This document shows positions 7,957-13,741 of a DNA stretch of 13,741 nucleotides, piece after piece (within the stretch, counting starts at the first letter, position 1; each line of letters begins with the position of its first letter). The DNA is from Gammaproteobacteria bacterium (GTDB taxonomy: Bacteria; Pseudomonadota; Gammaproteobacteria; S012-40): NCBI GenBank assembly GCA_029864945.1, contig JAOTSL010000051.1:1-13741 (forward strand), written 5' to 3'. The position numbers were made by a program, and so were the translations under genes. Under the pieces are notes generated by a model, which worked only from the letters and a program-made list of their open reading frames with translations, was not told where the DNA came from and did not search any database.

Positions 7957-8832
7957 CTAAATAGTTTGTTTGGATGAACCATCCCCCCGAAATGCCTCCA
8001 ATACAGCAGCAATAATAATCAACAAGCCGCCAAATGTTTCCAGTAAACTAAGTTGTTCATTCCCAATCCACATTGCGGATAATACGGCGGTCACTAATTC
8101 TAAAATAATTAAAATTGATGCTCGACTCACTTCCATTTTTGTTATGGCCCATTGAGTTGCCATTGCTGCTGCGAACAACCAAATAACCCCAAAGGCAATC
8201 ACCATCCCTAGGTTTTCGCCGCTAATTGCGGGCATGCTTTGCACTTGAAACAGTAAGAGTAAACCGGCTAGTGCAAATGTTCCGATAAATTGCATACCAA
8301 TTTTACTCATTACGGGTAAATCGGCAGAGGCGCGAAAAGCGATATTATTCATGGATAATGCAAAGCCAGAAGCGAGCGCGACTAAATCAATCCATGATGG
8401 TGCGCTATCAAAAAGCTGAAAACCTCCGAGCACGAGAAAAGCGCCGCTAAGGGCTAATAAAACGGCTATCCATCGGGTTTTATCGATTTCTTCTTTTAAA
8501 AATATTTTACCGCCGAGTACGCCCCAGGCCGGTAGCAAATAAAATAACACCATCACTCGAATAACGTCGCCATATACCATGGCTACCGCAAAAGCTAAAT
8601 TGGCGGTACCGCCGAGTATAAATATTAGGCAGATGTTACGTTTTGCAACTCGCCAAAGGGGGTATTGTTTGATCGTTATGGGAAGTAGTATTAACCCGAC
8701 AATACCATAGGCTATGAGTGTCAGTGGAATTCCATCAATGCCTTGCTGGTTAAAAAATTTTAATGGGATCCAGGTTAACCCCCAAAGTACGGAGCCGATC
8801 AGTAATACGAAAACAGGCATATTTATAGGCAT
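7957..8832 (-). CDS. EamA-family (DMT superfamily) permease
   Basis: This is an inner-membrane transporter of the drug/metabolite transporter superfamily with unknown substrate. The 291-residue protein is very hydrophobic and fits ten membrane helices in two EamA halves, at about 7-135 and 146-283. The first half begins with the typical SVLWGLTWIPLKFF and contains YLLPAWGVLGGKIFLKEE. The second contains EVSRASILIILELVTAVLSA and ends NEQLSLLETFGGLLIIIAAVLEAFR, the usual last two helices of the family. An alternative start at the ATG 8818-8820 would remove four residues, and neither start has a strong ribosome binding site. The gene converges on rarA with a 42-base gap and diverges from mltF. 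The family includes amino-acid and metabolite exporters, but the sequence does not identify what is moved. Confidence 0.88.
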   Translation of the reverse strand: MPINMPVFVLLIGSVLWGLTWIPLKFFNQQGIDGIPLTLIAYGIVGLILLPITIKQYPLWRVAKRNICLIFILGGTANLAFAVAMVYGDVIRVMVLFYLLPAWGVLGGKIFLKEEIDKTRWIAVLLALSGAFLVLGGFQLFDSAPSWIDLVALASGFALSMNNIAFRASADLPVMSKIGMQFIGTFALAGLLLLFQVQSMPAISGENLGMVIAFGVIWLFAAAMATQWAITKMEVSRASILIILELVTAVLSAMWIGNEQLSLLETFGGLLIIIAAVLEAFRGDGSSKQTI

Positions 8833-9025
8833 TATTTGTAACTTATTCAGTTTATATGGTTTTAATTATGCAAGTATAGGGCTAGGTGTCCGACAACTAT
8901 TATTAGGTAAAAGATGAATTGGCATTTTCATGTATCAAATAGACGACACAATACCGCTTATAATCCTTTACCACTGCAAACTAGCCCTTTAAAATGATTA
9001 TATTATTGATAAAAGGGATGACGAA

Positions 9026-9050
9026 ATATCAGTTTTTCTGGTGCTGATAT
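9026..9050 (+). promoter_or_regulatory. Hairpin in the mltF leader; rest of the 8833-9067 gap
   Basis: ATATCAG (9026-9032) and CTGATAT (9044-9050) can form a 7-bp stem with an 11-base loop, ending 17 bases before the mltF ATG. The ribosome binding site of mltF is poor, so this structure may influence its translation. Elsewhere in the 235-base EamA-mltF divergent gap I see a lone TATAAT at 8959-8964 without a good -35 box. There is also an 8-bp inverted repeat, AGGGCTAG at 8878-8885 with CTAGCCCT at 8981-8988. I see no gene in this gap. Confidence 0.35.
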
Positions 9051-9067
9051 AGCGCAAAAAATGGACC

Positions 9068-10504
9068 ATGAAGCCAATAGTTAATCTTTATGTTAAAAGT
9101 TCAACAGCACTGATTTCTATTGGTGTGTCGGTCGTTGTATTTATTTTTCTATTCTATACTGAAACTGGGCTGGGTTTATTTAAAGAAACACATTTAGATA
9201 AAATAAGAGCAAAAGGTCAGCTCGACATACTCATTCGCAATGCACCTACTATTATGTATGAAGGTAGAAATGGAAAGGTAGGATTGGAATATGACCTGAT
9301 TTCCGATTTTGCAGAACACCTTGACGTCACACCTAATTTTATCGTCAAGTCTGATACCGTTGGTATTTTACAAGGCTTTATTAATGGTGAGGCTGATATC
9401 GCAACAGCAGGATTAACTCAGACTACGGTTCGCGAAAAAATATTTTACTTTGGGCCGCAATACCAGTCTGTAGAACAGCAAGTAGTTTGTAGGCGTGATT
9501 CCATCGTCCCCGCAACACCATCTGATTTAAAAAATACTCGACTGTGGGTTACCGCTGCCAGTAGTTATGTGGGTACTCTAAAGCAATTAAAAGAGGCTGA
9601 TCCTGAGTTATCCTGGAATGAAACCGACGCCTACGATTCCGAGCAATTGCTTCAACATGTTTGGGAAAAGAAAATTGATTGCACCGTAGCGGATTCCAAT
9701 ATTGTTTCTATTAATCGACGTTACTACCCAGAGCTGGTTGTTGCGTTTAACATTACGGATCCCGAGCCGCATGCATGGCTGTTACCAATGGGTGCCTCAG
9801 ACTTGCAAAAAGTACTTAACCAGTGGTTTGAATTTTATAAGTCATCCGGTGAGCTTCAGGCAACGCTGGAACGTAATTTTGGTTATGTTGATTCGTTTGA
9901 TTACGTTGATACCCAGCACTTTAAAAAACAAATTGTAAAACGATTACCTATATATAAAAAACACTTCCAAAATGCCGCTAAAAAAGAAGGTTTGCCATGG
10001 ACGTTGATTGCCGCACAGTCGTATCAGGAGTCTCATTGGAGGGCGCGCGCAAAGAGCCCGACCGGTGTGAGAGGTATTATGATGTTAACACTGCCTACTG
10101 CGAGAGAAGTGGGTGTGAAGCGGAGACTTGATCCTAAAACCAGTATTTTTGGTGGCACAAAATACCTAAAAAAACTTATTCGAAGTCTACCGTTAGAAAT
10201 TCAGGAGCCTGATAGAACCTGGTTCGCGCTTGCGGCTTACAATGTGGGAATGGGCCATATGAAAGACGCGAGAAAGCTCGCGGTAGAGTTAAATAAAGAC
10301 CCGAATATATGGAATGAAATGGCGGAAGTATTACCCCTGCTTGCACAGAAAAAATATTACAAAGAGCTTAAGTACGGATATGCGCGAGGCCGAGAGCCAG
10401 TTCTCTATGTGAAGCGGATTCGAAATTTCCAGGATATTCTTGAGAGAGAAATGATCGAGGAATCGCTGCGTACGGCAGCATTGAAAAATGAAAGTGAGTC
10501 TTGA
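9068..10504 (+). CDS. mltF: Membrane-bound lytic murein transglycosylase F
   Basis: MltF cleaves the glycan strands of peptidoglycan with formation of 1,6-anhydro ends. The 478-residue protein has an N-terminal hydrophobic segment (about 12-31) without a clear signal-peptidase site, so it is probably an inner-membrane anchor with the rest in the periplasm. Next comes a solute-binding-protein-like domain (about 50-275) with LDILIRNAPT, GLEYDLISDFAEHL and GEADIATAGLT. The SLT domain (about 295-460) contains AAQSYQESHWRARAKSPTGV with catalytic Glu321, then RGIMMLT and LAAYNVGMGHMKDAR. The MMLT form and the domain pairing are specific to MltF, and the length is close to the usual one. The ATG is the first start after an in-frame stop at 9050-9052, though the ribosome binding site is weak. 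Confidence 0.95.
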   Translation: MKPIVNLYVKSSTALISIGVSVVVFIFLFYTETGLGLFKETHLDKIRAKGQLDILIRNAPTIMYEGRNGKVGLEYDLISDFAEHLDVTPNFIVKSDTVGILQGFINGEADIATAGLTQTTVREKIFYFGPQYQSVEQQVVCRRDSIVPATPSDLKNTRLWVTAASSYVGTLKQLKEADPELSWNETDAYDSEQLLQHVWEKKIDCTVADSNIVSINRRYYPELVVAFNITDPEPHAWLLPMGASDLQKVLNQWFEFYKSSGELQATLERNFGYVDSFDYVDTQHFKKQIVKRLPIYKKHFQNAAKKEGLPWTLIAAQSYQESHWRARAKSPTGVRGIMMLTLPTAREVGVKRRLDPKTSIFGGTKYLKKLIRSLPLEIQEPDRTWFALAAYNVGMGHMKDARKLAVELNKDPNIWNEMAEVLPLLAQKKYYKELKYGYARGREPVLYVKRIRNFQDILEREMIEESLRTAALKNESES

Positions 10505-10532
10505 TAGTAAAGCTATCGAATATTTTGTTTTA

Positions 10533-10561
10533 GCTTAAAATTTCGACTGTTTGTTTTAAGC
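10533..10561. repeat. AT-rich inverted repeat after mltF
   Basis: GCTTAAAA (10533-10540) and TTTTAAGC (10554-10561) are exact reverse complements around 13 bases. A smaller one, GATAG/CTATC (10503-10517), overlaps the mltF stop and is followed by a T-rich run. Either could form a weak transcript end for mltF. The stems are too AT-rich to call a confident intrinsic terminator. Confidence 0.3.
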
Positions 10562-10704
10562 CAGGTTTTGACGTGAACCCCCCACACAACTCAAATTCAA
10601 TCTATATAAATACGACTGGCACGTAATTTTCTTGTTCCAATAAGACGGAACTCGCATGATCGTATGCATGTCTCGCATTATTGCTAGATTTACCCCGTGA
10701 AGTC
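10562..10704. other. Non-coding stretch, left part of the mltF-cNMP gap
   Basis: No convincing gene is visible. A 65-codon open frame on the minus strand (10556-10753) has no ribosome binding site or recognisable motif. The stretch holds a small hairpin, GTTCC (10634-10638) with GGAAC (10647-10651), and a short direct repeat of CTCGCAT at 10651 and 10672. It adjoins the two palindromic elements to its right and may be part of the same mobile or degenerated block, but I cannot show that. Confidence 0.4.
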
Positions 10705-10878
10705 CTAGGAAGCCCCCTGTGTTGGACTTAACACTGTTTGGCTGCAAACTCATGGATATCGATCAGAATTCCCTATTATGTTCGTTAAATCGAATCACTA
10801 TTCGCCTCACATGATAAGAAATTTTAGTTCGGCCCCATGAGTTTTCTCTTCAAACGGATAGGTTCGACAGCCTCCTTG
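10705..10878. repeat. Decayed copy of the adjacent palindromic element
   Basis: This stretch resembles the intact element at 10875-11040. Its core at 10781-10814 matches 10943-10976 at 30 of 34 positions. Its left end reads CTAGGAAGCC against CTTGGAGCC at the start of the other copy. Its right end (10864-10879) reads TCGACAGCCTCCTTGG against TCGGACAGGCTCCTAG. The distance from core to right end is nearly the same in both copies, about 96-97 bases. CGAAT/ATTCG (10791-10804) forms a small central hairpin. The terminal arms no longer pair well with each other, which suggests age. I infer a diverged member of the same miniature repeat family. Confidence 0.55.
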
Positions 10879-11040
10879 GAGCCTGTCCGAGAATGGAAAA
10901 CCTACTGCACAAAATTTATTTTGACCATATTTTCCGTTCATTTTCGTTGAATAGAATGACTATTCGCCTCAAATGAACGAAAAATCTGCTCTAAAATAAC
11001 TTTTCTTCGCTACGGTTTCCATTCTCGGACAGGCTCCTAG
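10875..11040. mobile_element. MITE-like palindromic element with 22-bp terminal inverted repeats
   Basis: Bases 10878-10899 and 11016-11037 are exact 22-bp reverse complements, beginning GGAGCCTGTCC on each outer strand. Including CTTG (10875-10878) and CTAG (11037-11040), the arms reach 25 bp with one mismatch. Inside, CGTTCATTT (10935-10943) pairs with AAATGAACG (10971-10979), and GAATAG (10949-10954) with CTATTC (10960-10965). All three sets share a centre at about 10957, so the whole unit could fold into one long imperfect hairpin. It has no open reading frame of note. Size, terminal repeats and CTAG-like ends fit a non-autonomous miniature inverted-repeat element; the parent transposase is unknown. 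It ends 77 bases before the next gene and could affect that gene's promoter. Confidence 0.65.
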
Positions 11041-11117
11041 TCATATTAAAAATATAGGAAATAATCTTAAACCATATTACTATCAGAATTTACCGCTTAG
11101 TTAATGAGGAGAGAAGG

Positions 11118-11600
11118 ATGTCAGTAACAAAAGACTATCGTATTGTACGTAATTCTTTGATTGGTGTTGAGCTAAATGAAGATGAAAGCAAGGCACTGAC
11201 CGAGATCATGGCTGTTAGGTCTCTTGCAGCCGATGAAGTGCTTATTAATGAAGGTGAGCCTGAGGATACATTATTTTTACTGGCTGTAGGTGATTTAGCT
11301 GTAACCAGTGAAATAGATGGAAAAGAAACCGTAATGTACACCATGAATGTGGGTGAATGTGCGGGGACGCGTTCATTTATTGACGGTACAACACGAAAGG
11401 CAACGTTAAAAGCGGTTGCTGAAGCAACGATATACACACTCGAGCCAGACGCGTTCGAAGGTTTATTGAAGCAACATCCTCGAGTAGTTTACAAAGTAAT
11501 GCGAGCATTGTTTCGAGTGACTCACAGTAATTTGACCAGAATGAATGTTGAGAGCCAAGCCTTATCAAATTACATCAACAAATCAGGTGGTCGGTATTAA
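11118..11600 (+). CDS. Stand-alone cyclic-nucleotide-binding-domain protein
   Basis: The 160-residue protein is essentially one cNMP-binding (Crp/Fnr-type) beta-barrel. The barrel spans about 15-115, with DEVLINEGEPEDTLFLLAVGDLAV followed by GE (79-80) and SFIDGTTRKATLKAVAEATIYTL. Glu80 and Arg93 sit where Crp-like proteins contact the ribose and phosphate of cAMP, but the intervening segment is unusual (ECAGTRSFIDGTTRKA), so ligand binding is uncertain. A helical tail (about 116-150) follows. There is no helix-turn-helix DNA-binding domain and no other effector domain. GAGGAGA just upstream (11106-11112) is a strong ribosome binding site. The gene lies 59 bases before mtnB on the same strand and might be cotranscribed with it. 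Its role is unknown; a partner-binding or signal-sensing function is inferred. Confidence 0.85.
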   Translation: MSVTKDYRIVRNSLIGVELNEDESKALTEIMAVRSLAADEVLINEGEPEDTLFLLAVGDLAVTSEIDGKETVMYTMNVGECAGTRSFIDGTTRKATLKAVAEATIYTLEPDAFEGLLKQHPRVVYKVMRALFRVTHSNLTRMNVESQALSNYINKSGGRY

Positions 11601-11659
11601 TTTTTTGTACAGAAAATGTATAGTTTTAAATATTAATTTGTAGAAATTTTGAGGGTAAG

Positions 11660-12268
11660 ATGAAAGCGGACAGTCAGATCGCAAAAAAAATGATCGATGC
11701 AGGAGAGCAGTTATACAGTAAAGGTATGGTGCCAGCGACCAGCGGTAATTTTTCAGCCCGTTTACCTGATGGAAATATTGCGATTACGGTATCCGGTGCC
11801 CACAAAGGACGATTAACGCTTGATGATATTATGTGTATTGATCATCTAGGAAACTCGCTGGATGGGCGAAAACCATCTGCAGAAACCTTGTTACACACAG
11901 CAATTTATCAGCGCTATCAAAGTGCAAATGTTGTTTTGCATCCTCATTCGGTTAATGCGACAGTTTTGTCACGCATTAGTCGCGACTGGTTAATGCTTGA
12001 AGATTACGAAATAGTAAAAGCATTTTCAGGCATTGAAACCCATGAACATTGTCTTAAAGTACCTGTGTTCGATAACGACCAAGACATCGCACGCTTGTCG
12101 AAAAAAGCAGATGAGACATTGGCCACACTTGATCACGCCTTTGGTTATTTGATAAGAGGGCATGGGTTTTATACCTGGGGTGATAGTATGAACGATGTAT
12201 TGCGCCATGTAGAAGCATTTGAGTTTTTGTTTGAATGTGAGCTAATGTTAAAAAGGATAAAGGAATGA
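11660..12268 (+). CDS. mtnB: Methylthioribulose-1-phosphate dehydratase
   Basis: MtnB removes water from 5-methylthioribulose-1-phosphate to give 2,3-diketo-5-methylthiopentyl-1-phosphate in the cytoplasmic methionine salvage pathway. The 202-residue protein belongs to the class II aldolase/adducin family. It shows PATSGNFSARL (25-35), VSGAHKGRL (44-52), GRKPSAETLLHT with Glu75, and zinc ligands LHPHS (His94, His96) and GHGFYTWG (His168). The HGFYTWG ending and the link to mtnD and mtnC separate it from fuculose or ribulose aldolases. GAGGG (11651-11655) precedes the ATG. The last codons overlap mtnD by four bases. The 59-base gap upstream is AT-rich, with a TTGTAC at 11605-11610 that could be a -35 box but no matching good -10 box. 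Confidence 0.95.
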   Translation: MKADSQIAKKMIDAGEQLYSKGMVPATSGNFSARLPDGNIAITVSGAHKGRLTLDDIMCIDHLGNSLDGRKPSAETLLHTAIYQRYQSANVVLHPHSVNATVLSRISRDWLMLEDYEIVKAFSGIETHEHCLKVPVFDNDQDIARLSKKADETLATLDHAFGYLIRGHGFYTWGDSMNDVLRHVEAFEFLFECELMLKRIKE

Positions 12269-12825
12269 CAGCATTAAGTGTTTACAATGAGGCGGGAGAT
12301 GCCAGCGGTAAGCCGTTAACAAATTTTAATGAGATAAAAAATGTTTTGACTGAACACGGAGTGTTGTTTGAACAGTGGGAGGCATCAAGCCCCTTGTCTG
12401 ATTCGGCAGAACAAGAAGACGTGCTCGCCGCTTATGAAGGCGCCATCGAAAAATTAAAAAAACAATATAATATACAATCTACCGATGTTATTGCCTTACG
12501 TCCAGACAACCCCAATAAGTCCGATTTTCGTCAAAAATTCCTATCGGAGCATGTACACAAAGATTTTGAAATTCGTTTTTTTGTTGATGGTAGCGGATTG
12601 TTCTATTTGCATATTGGCGAAAAAGTTTTTTTATTACTTTGTGAAAAAGGTGATTTAATTAGCGTACCTGCCAACGTAACACACTGGTTTGATATGGGAG
12701 AAAATCCAAATTTTAAATGTATCCGTTTGTTCACTACGGAAGATGGCTGGTTAGCTGATTTCACTGGCAGTGATATCGCAACACGTTTACCAAGCATGGA
12801 TACCTATGTGGCAAGCATTACATGA
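12265..12825 (+). CDS. mtnD: Acireductone dioxygenase
   Basis: MtnD is a metal-dependent cupin enzyme. With iron it oxidises 1,2-dihydroxy-3-keto-5-methylthiopentene to 2-oxo-4-methylthiobutanoate and formate, the methionine precursor step; with nickel it gives an off-pathway product and CO. The 186-residue protein has the normal length. The metal ligands are visible as EHVHKDFEIRFFVDGSG with His96, His98 and Glu102, and PANVTHWFDMG with His140. The start ATG overlaps the mtnB stop (ATGA, 12265-12268), and AAGGA lies just upstream within mtnB. It overlaps mtnC by ATGA as well, so the three genes are translationally coupled. Which metal is used cannot be read from the sequence. Confidence 0.96.
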   Translation: MTALSVYNEAGDASGKPLTNFNEIKNVLTEHGVLFEQWEASSPLSDSAEQEDVLAAYEGAIEKLKKQYNIQSTDVIALRPDNPNKSDFRQKFLSEHVHKDFEIRFFVDGSGLFYLHIGEKVFLLLCEKGDLISVPANVTHWFDMGENPNFKCIRLFTTEDGWLADFTGSDIATRLPSMDTYVASIT

Positions 12826-13502
12826 TAAAGGCAATCGTAACCGATATTGAAGGCACAACAACGTCGTTATCTTTTGTCAAAGAGATATTGTTTCCATATG
12901 CTAGAAAAAACATGGGTGATTTTGTTAAGGGAAATTATCAAAGACCAAAAGTCGCTGCATTAATTAAAGATGTTGAAACAGAAGCTGGTTGTTCACTAAC
13001 GCTTGAAGAGACCATCGAACAGCTTATTAACTGGATTGATGAAGACAAAAAAATCACACCACTAAAAGCTTTACAAGGTTTGATCTGGGAAGCGGGGTAC
13101 ACGCAAGGTGATTACACCGGCCACGTTTATGATGACGCACATCAATATCTTGATCTTTGGCATAAACAGGGCTTAAGACTCTATGTATATTCATCCGGCT
13201 CTGTTTACGCGCAAAAACTATTGTATGGCCATACAGCTTACGGTGATATGACCCCTCTTTTTAGTGATTACTTCGACACTAAAATCGGAGCGAAAACAGA
13301 AGTTAATTCTTATCGCTCAATTGTCGAGTCAGTTGGTTTTGCAGCAGACGGAATTCTTTTTTTATCCGATATTGTGCTGGAACTGGATGCGGCCGCAGAA
13401 GCAGGTATGCGCACAATATTGCTGGACCGAGAAGAAGACTGTACGTCCAATCAATCGCAACACATATGCGTTGATAATTTTGCAAATATTAATTTTAATT
13501 AG
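12822..13502 (+). CDS. mtnC: Enolase-phosphatase E1
   Basis: MtnC is a HAD-superfamily bifunctional enzyme. It enolises 2,3-diketo-5-methylthiopentyl-1-phosphate and then removes the phosphate, making the acireductone used by MtnD. The 226-residue protein shows the motif-I variant TDIEGTTT with Asp8 and Glu10, motif II YVYSSGSVYAQKLLYG with Ser124 and Ser125, a KTEVNSY segment with Lys158 for motif III, and FLSDIVLELDAAAEAG with Asp183 for motif IV. The start overlaps the mtnD stop by four bases (12822-12825). It is the last gene of mtnBDC and ends 16 bases before the stop codon of a convergent LysR gene. The remaining salvage genes (mtnA, mtnP or mtnN/mtnK) are not in the window. Confidence 0.96.
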   Translation: MIKAIVTDIEGTTTSLSFVKEILFPYARKNMGDFVKGNYQRPKVAALIKDVETEAGCSLTLEETIEQLINWIDEDKKITPLKALQGLIWEAGYTQGDYTGHVYDDAHQYLDLWHKQGLRLYVYSSGSVYAQKLLYGHTAYGDMTPLFSDYFDTKIGAKTEVNSYRSIVESVGFAADGILFLSDIVLELDAAAEAGMRTILLDREEDCTSNQSQHICVDNFANINFN

Positions 13503-13518
13503 AGCGTCTTTTAATTCT

Positions 13519-13741
13519 TTACAGAATAATGTGTTTATAGGGATCTTCGCAAAACCAATCCGAAAGAAATACTTTTAACGCACGAATACGTGCGTTAAAT
13601 TGAGTGTCACCGTGGCTAACGATCCAAAATTCAAGTTTGGGCAGGGGCATCCATTCCAGTATTGGTTCTAACTCCGACATTGTTTTTGCCAGACCAGTAT
13701 GTATGCCAACGATACCAGCACCTGAACGGGCCAGATTTATC
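13519..13741 (-). CDS. LysR-family transcriptional regulator, 3' part only
   Basis: The minus strand is open from the window edge to a TAA at 13519-13521, giving 74 codons of a C-terminus. The translation includes RSGAGIVGIHTGLA, LEWMPLPKLEFWIVSHGD and RIRALKVFLSDWF. These match the end of LysR-type effector-binding domains, where a Phe-Trp-Leu-Val-Ser-His block and an ARIRA helix are typical. The N-terminal helix-turn-helix lies outside the window. The gene converges on mtnC with a 16-base gap. It may or may not regulate the mtn operon, and its inducer cannot be inferred. Confidence 0.85.
   Translation of the reverse strand, partial: INLARSGAGIVGIHTGLAKTMSELEPILEWMPLPKLEFWIVSHGDTQFNARIRALKVFLSDWFCEDPYKHIIL
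13574..13599. repeat. Perfect 11-bp palindrome inside the LysR coding end
   Basis: TTTAACGCACG (13574-13584) and CGTGCGTTAAA (13589-13599) are exact reverse complements around AATA. It lies in the LysR codons for FNARIRALK and about 70 bases past the mtnC stop, so an mtnBDC transcript reading through would carry it as a strong hairpin. No T-run follows on either strand, so a terminator role is only a possibility. Confidence 0.45.

Noticed and set aside
8959..8964. A complete promoter for mltF at the TATAAT
   Set aside because: No acceptable -35 box lies 15-19 bases upstream and the match is in AT-rich DNA, so I noted only the box.
10556..10753. A 65-codon open frame on the minus strand in the mltF-cNMP gap
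   Set aside because: It has no ribosome binding site, no recognisable motif and runs into the left end of the decayed palindromic element. It more likely reflects chance openness in repeat-derived DNA.
11601..11659. A SAM-type riboswitch or other leader RNA ahead of mtnB
   Set aside because: The gap is only 59 bases, strongly AT-rich, and lacks the helices such leaders need.
1..13741. CRISPR arrays, tRNA or rRNA genes, phage or defence gene clusters
   Set aside because: I saw no regular repeat-spacer pattern, no tRNA-like cloverleaf and no proteins of defence or phage families. Nearly all coding sequence belongs to known housekeeping families.

Overview
The window looks like chromosomal core of a moderately AT-rich gammaproteobacterium, probably a marine or Cellvibrionales/Oceanospirillales-type lineage. 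Lineage is inferred from gene order and protein motifs only. Its left two thirds carry the trxB-aat-bpt cluster beside ftsK-lolA-rarA, an arrangement familiar from Pseudomonas and relatives. Here an alanine dehydrogenase gene sits between trxB and ftsK, and rarA is followed by an inverted EamA transporter gene instead of serS.

Layout: positions 1-2030 on the minus strand hold trxB, aat and the 5' part of bpt. TrxB reduces thioredoxin; Aat and Bpt add N-terminal Leu/Phe or Leu to proteins and so mark them for the ClpS/ClpAP N-degron route. Divergently, 2250-7914 on the plus strand hold ald, ftsK (chromosome translocase at the septum), lolA (periplasmic lipoprotein carrier) and rarA (replication-associated AAA+ ATPase). 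A minus-strand EamA/DMT permease gene (7957-8832) converges on rarA and diverges from mltF (9068-10504), a membrane-bound lytic transglycosylase with a solute-binding-like domain.

Positions 10505-11117 are non-coding and are the most unusual part. At 10875-11040 lies a palindromic, miniature-element-like sequence with perfect 22-bp terminal inverted repeats and nested inverted repeats sharing its centre. Directly to its left, 10705-10878 looks like a decayed second copy of the same family. CTAG or CTTG tetranucleotides mark the outer ends and the junction. No transposase gene is present.

To the right, 11118-11600 encodes a stand-alone cyclic-nucleotide-binding-domain protein. It is followed by the methionine salvage operon mtnB-mtnD-mtnC (11660-13502), whose genes overlap by ATGA junctions. 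This operon converts methylthioribulose-1-phosphate to the 2-oxo-acid precursor of methionine. The window ends in the 3' part of a convergent LysR-family regulator gene (13519-13741, minus). I found no tRNA, rRNA, CRISPR array, intact insertion sequence or convincing new multi-gene system.
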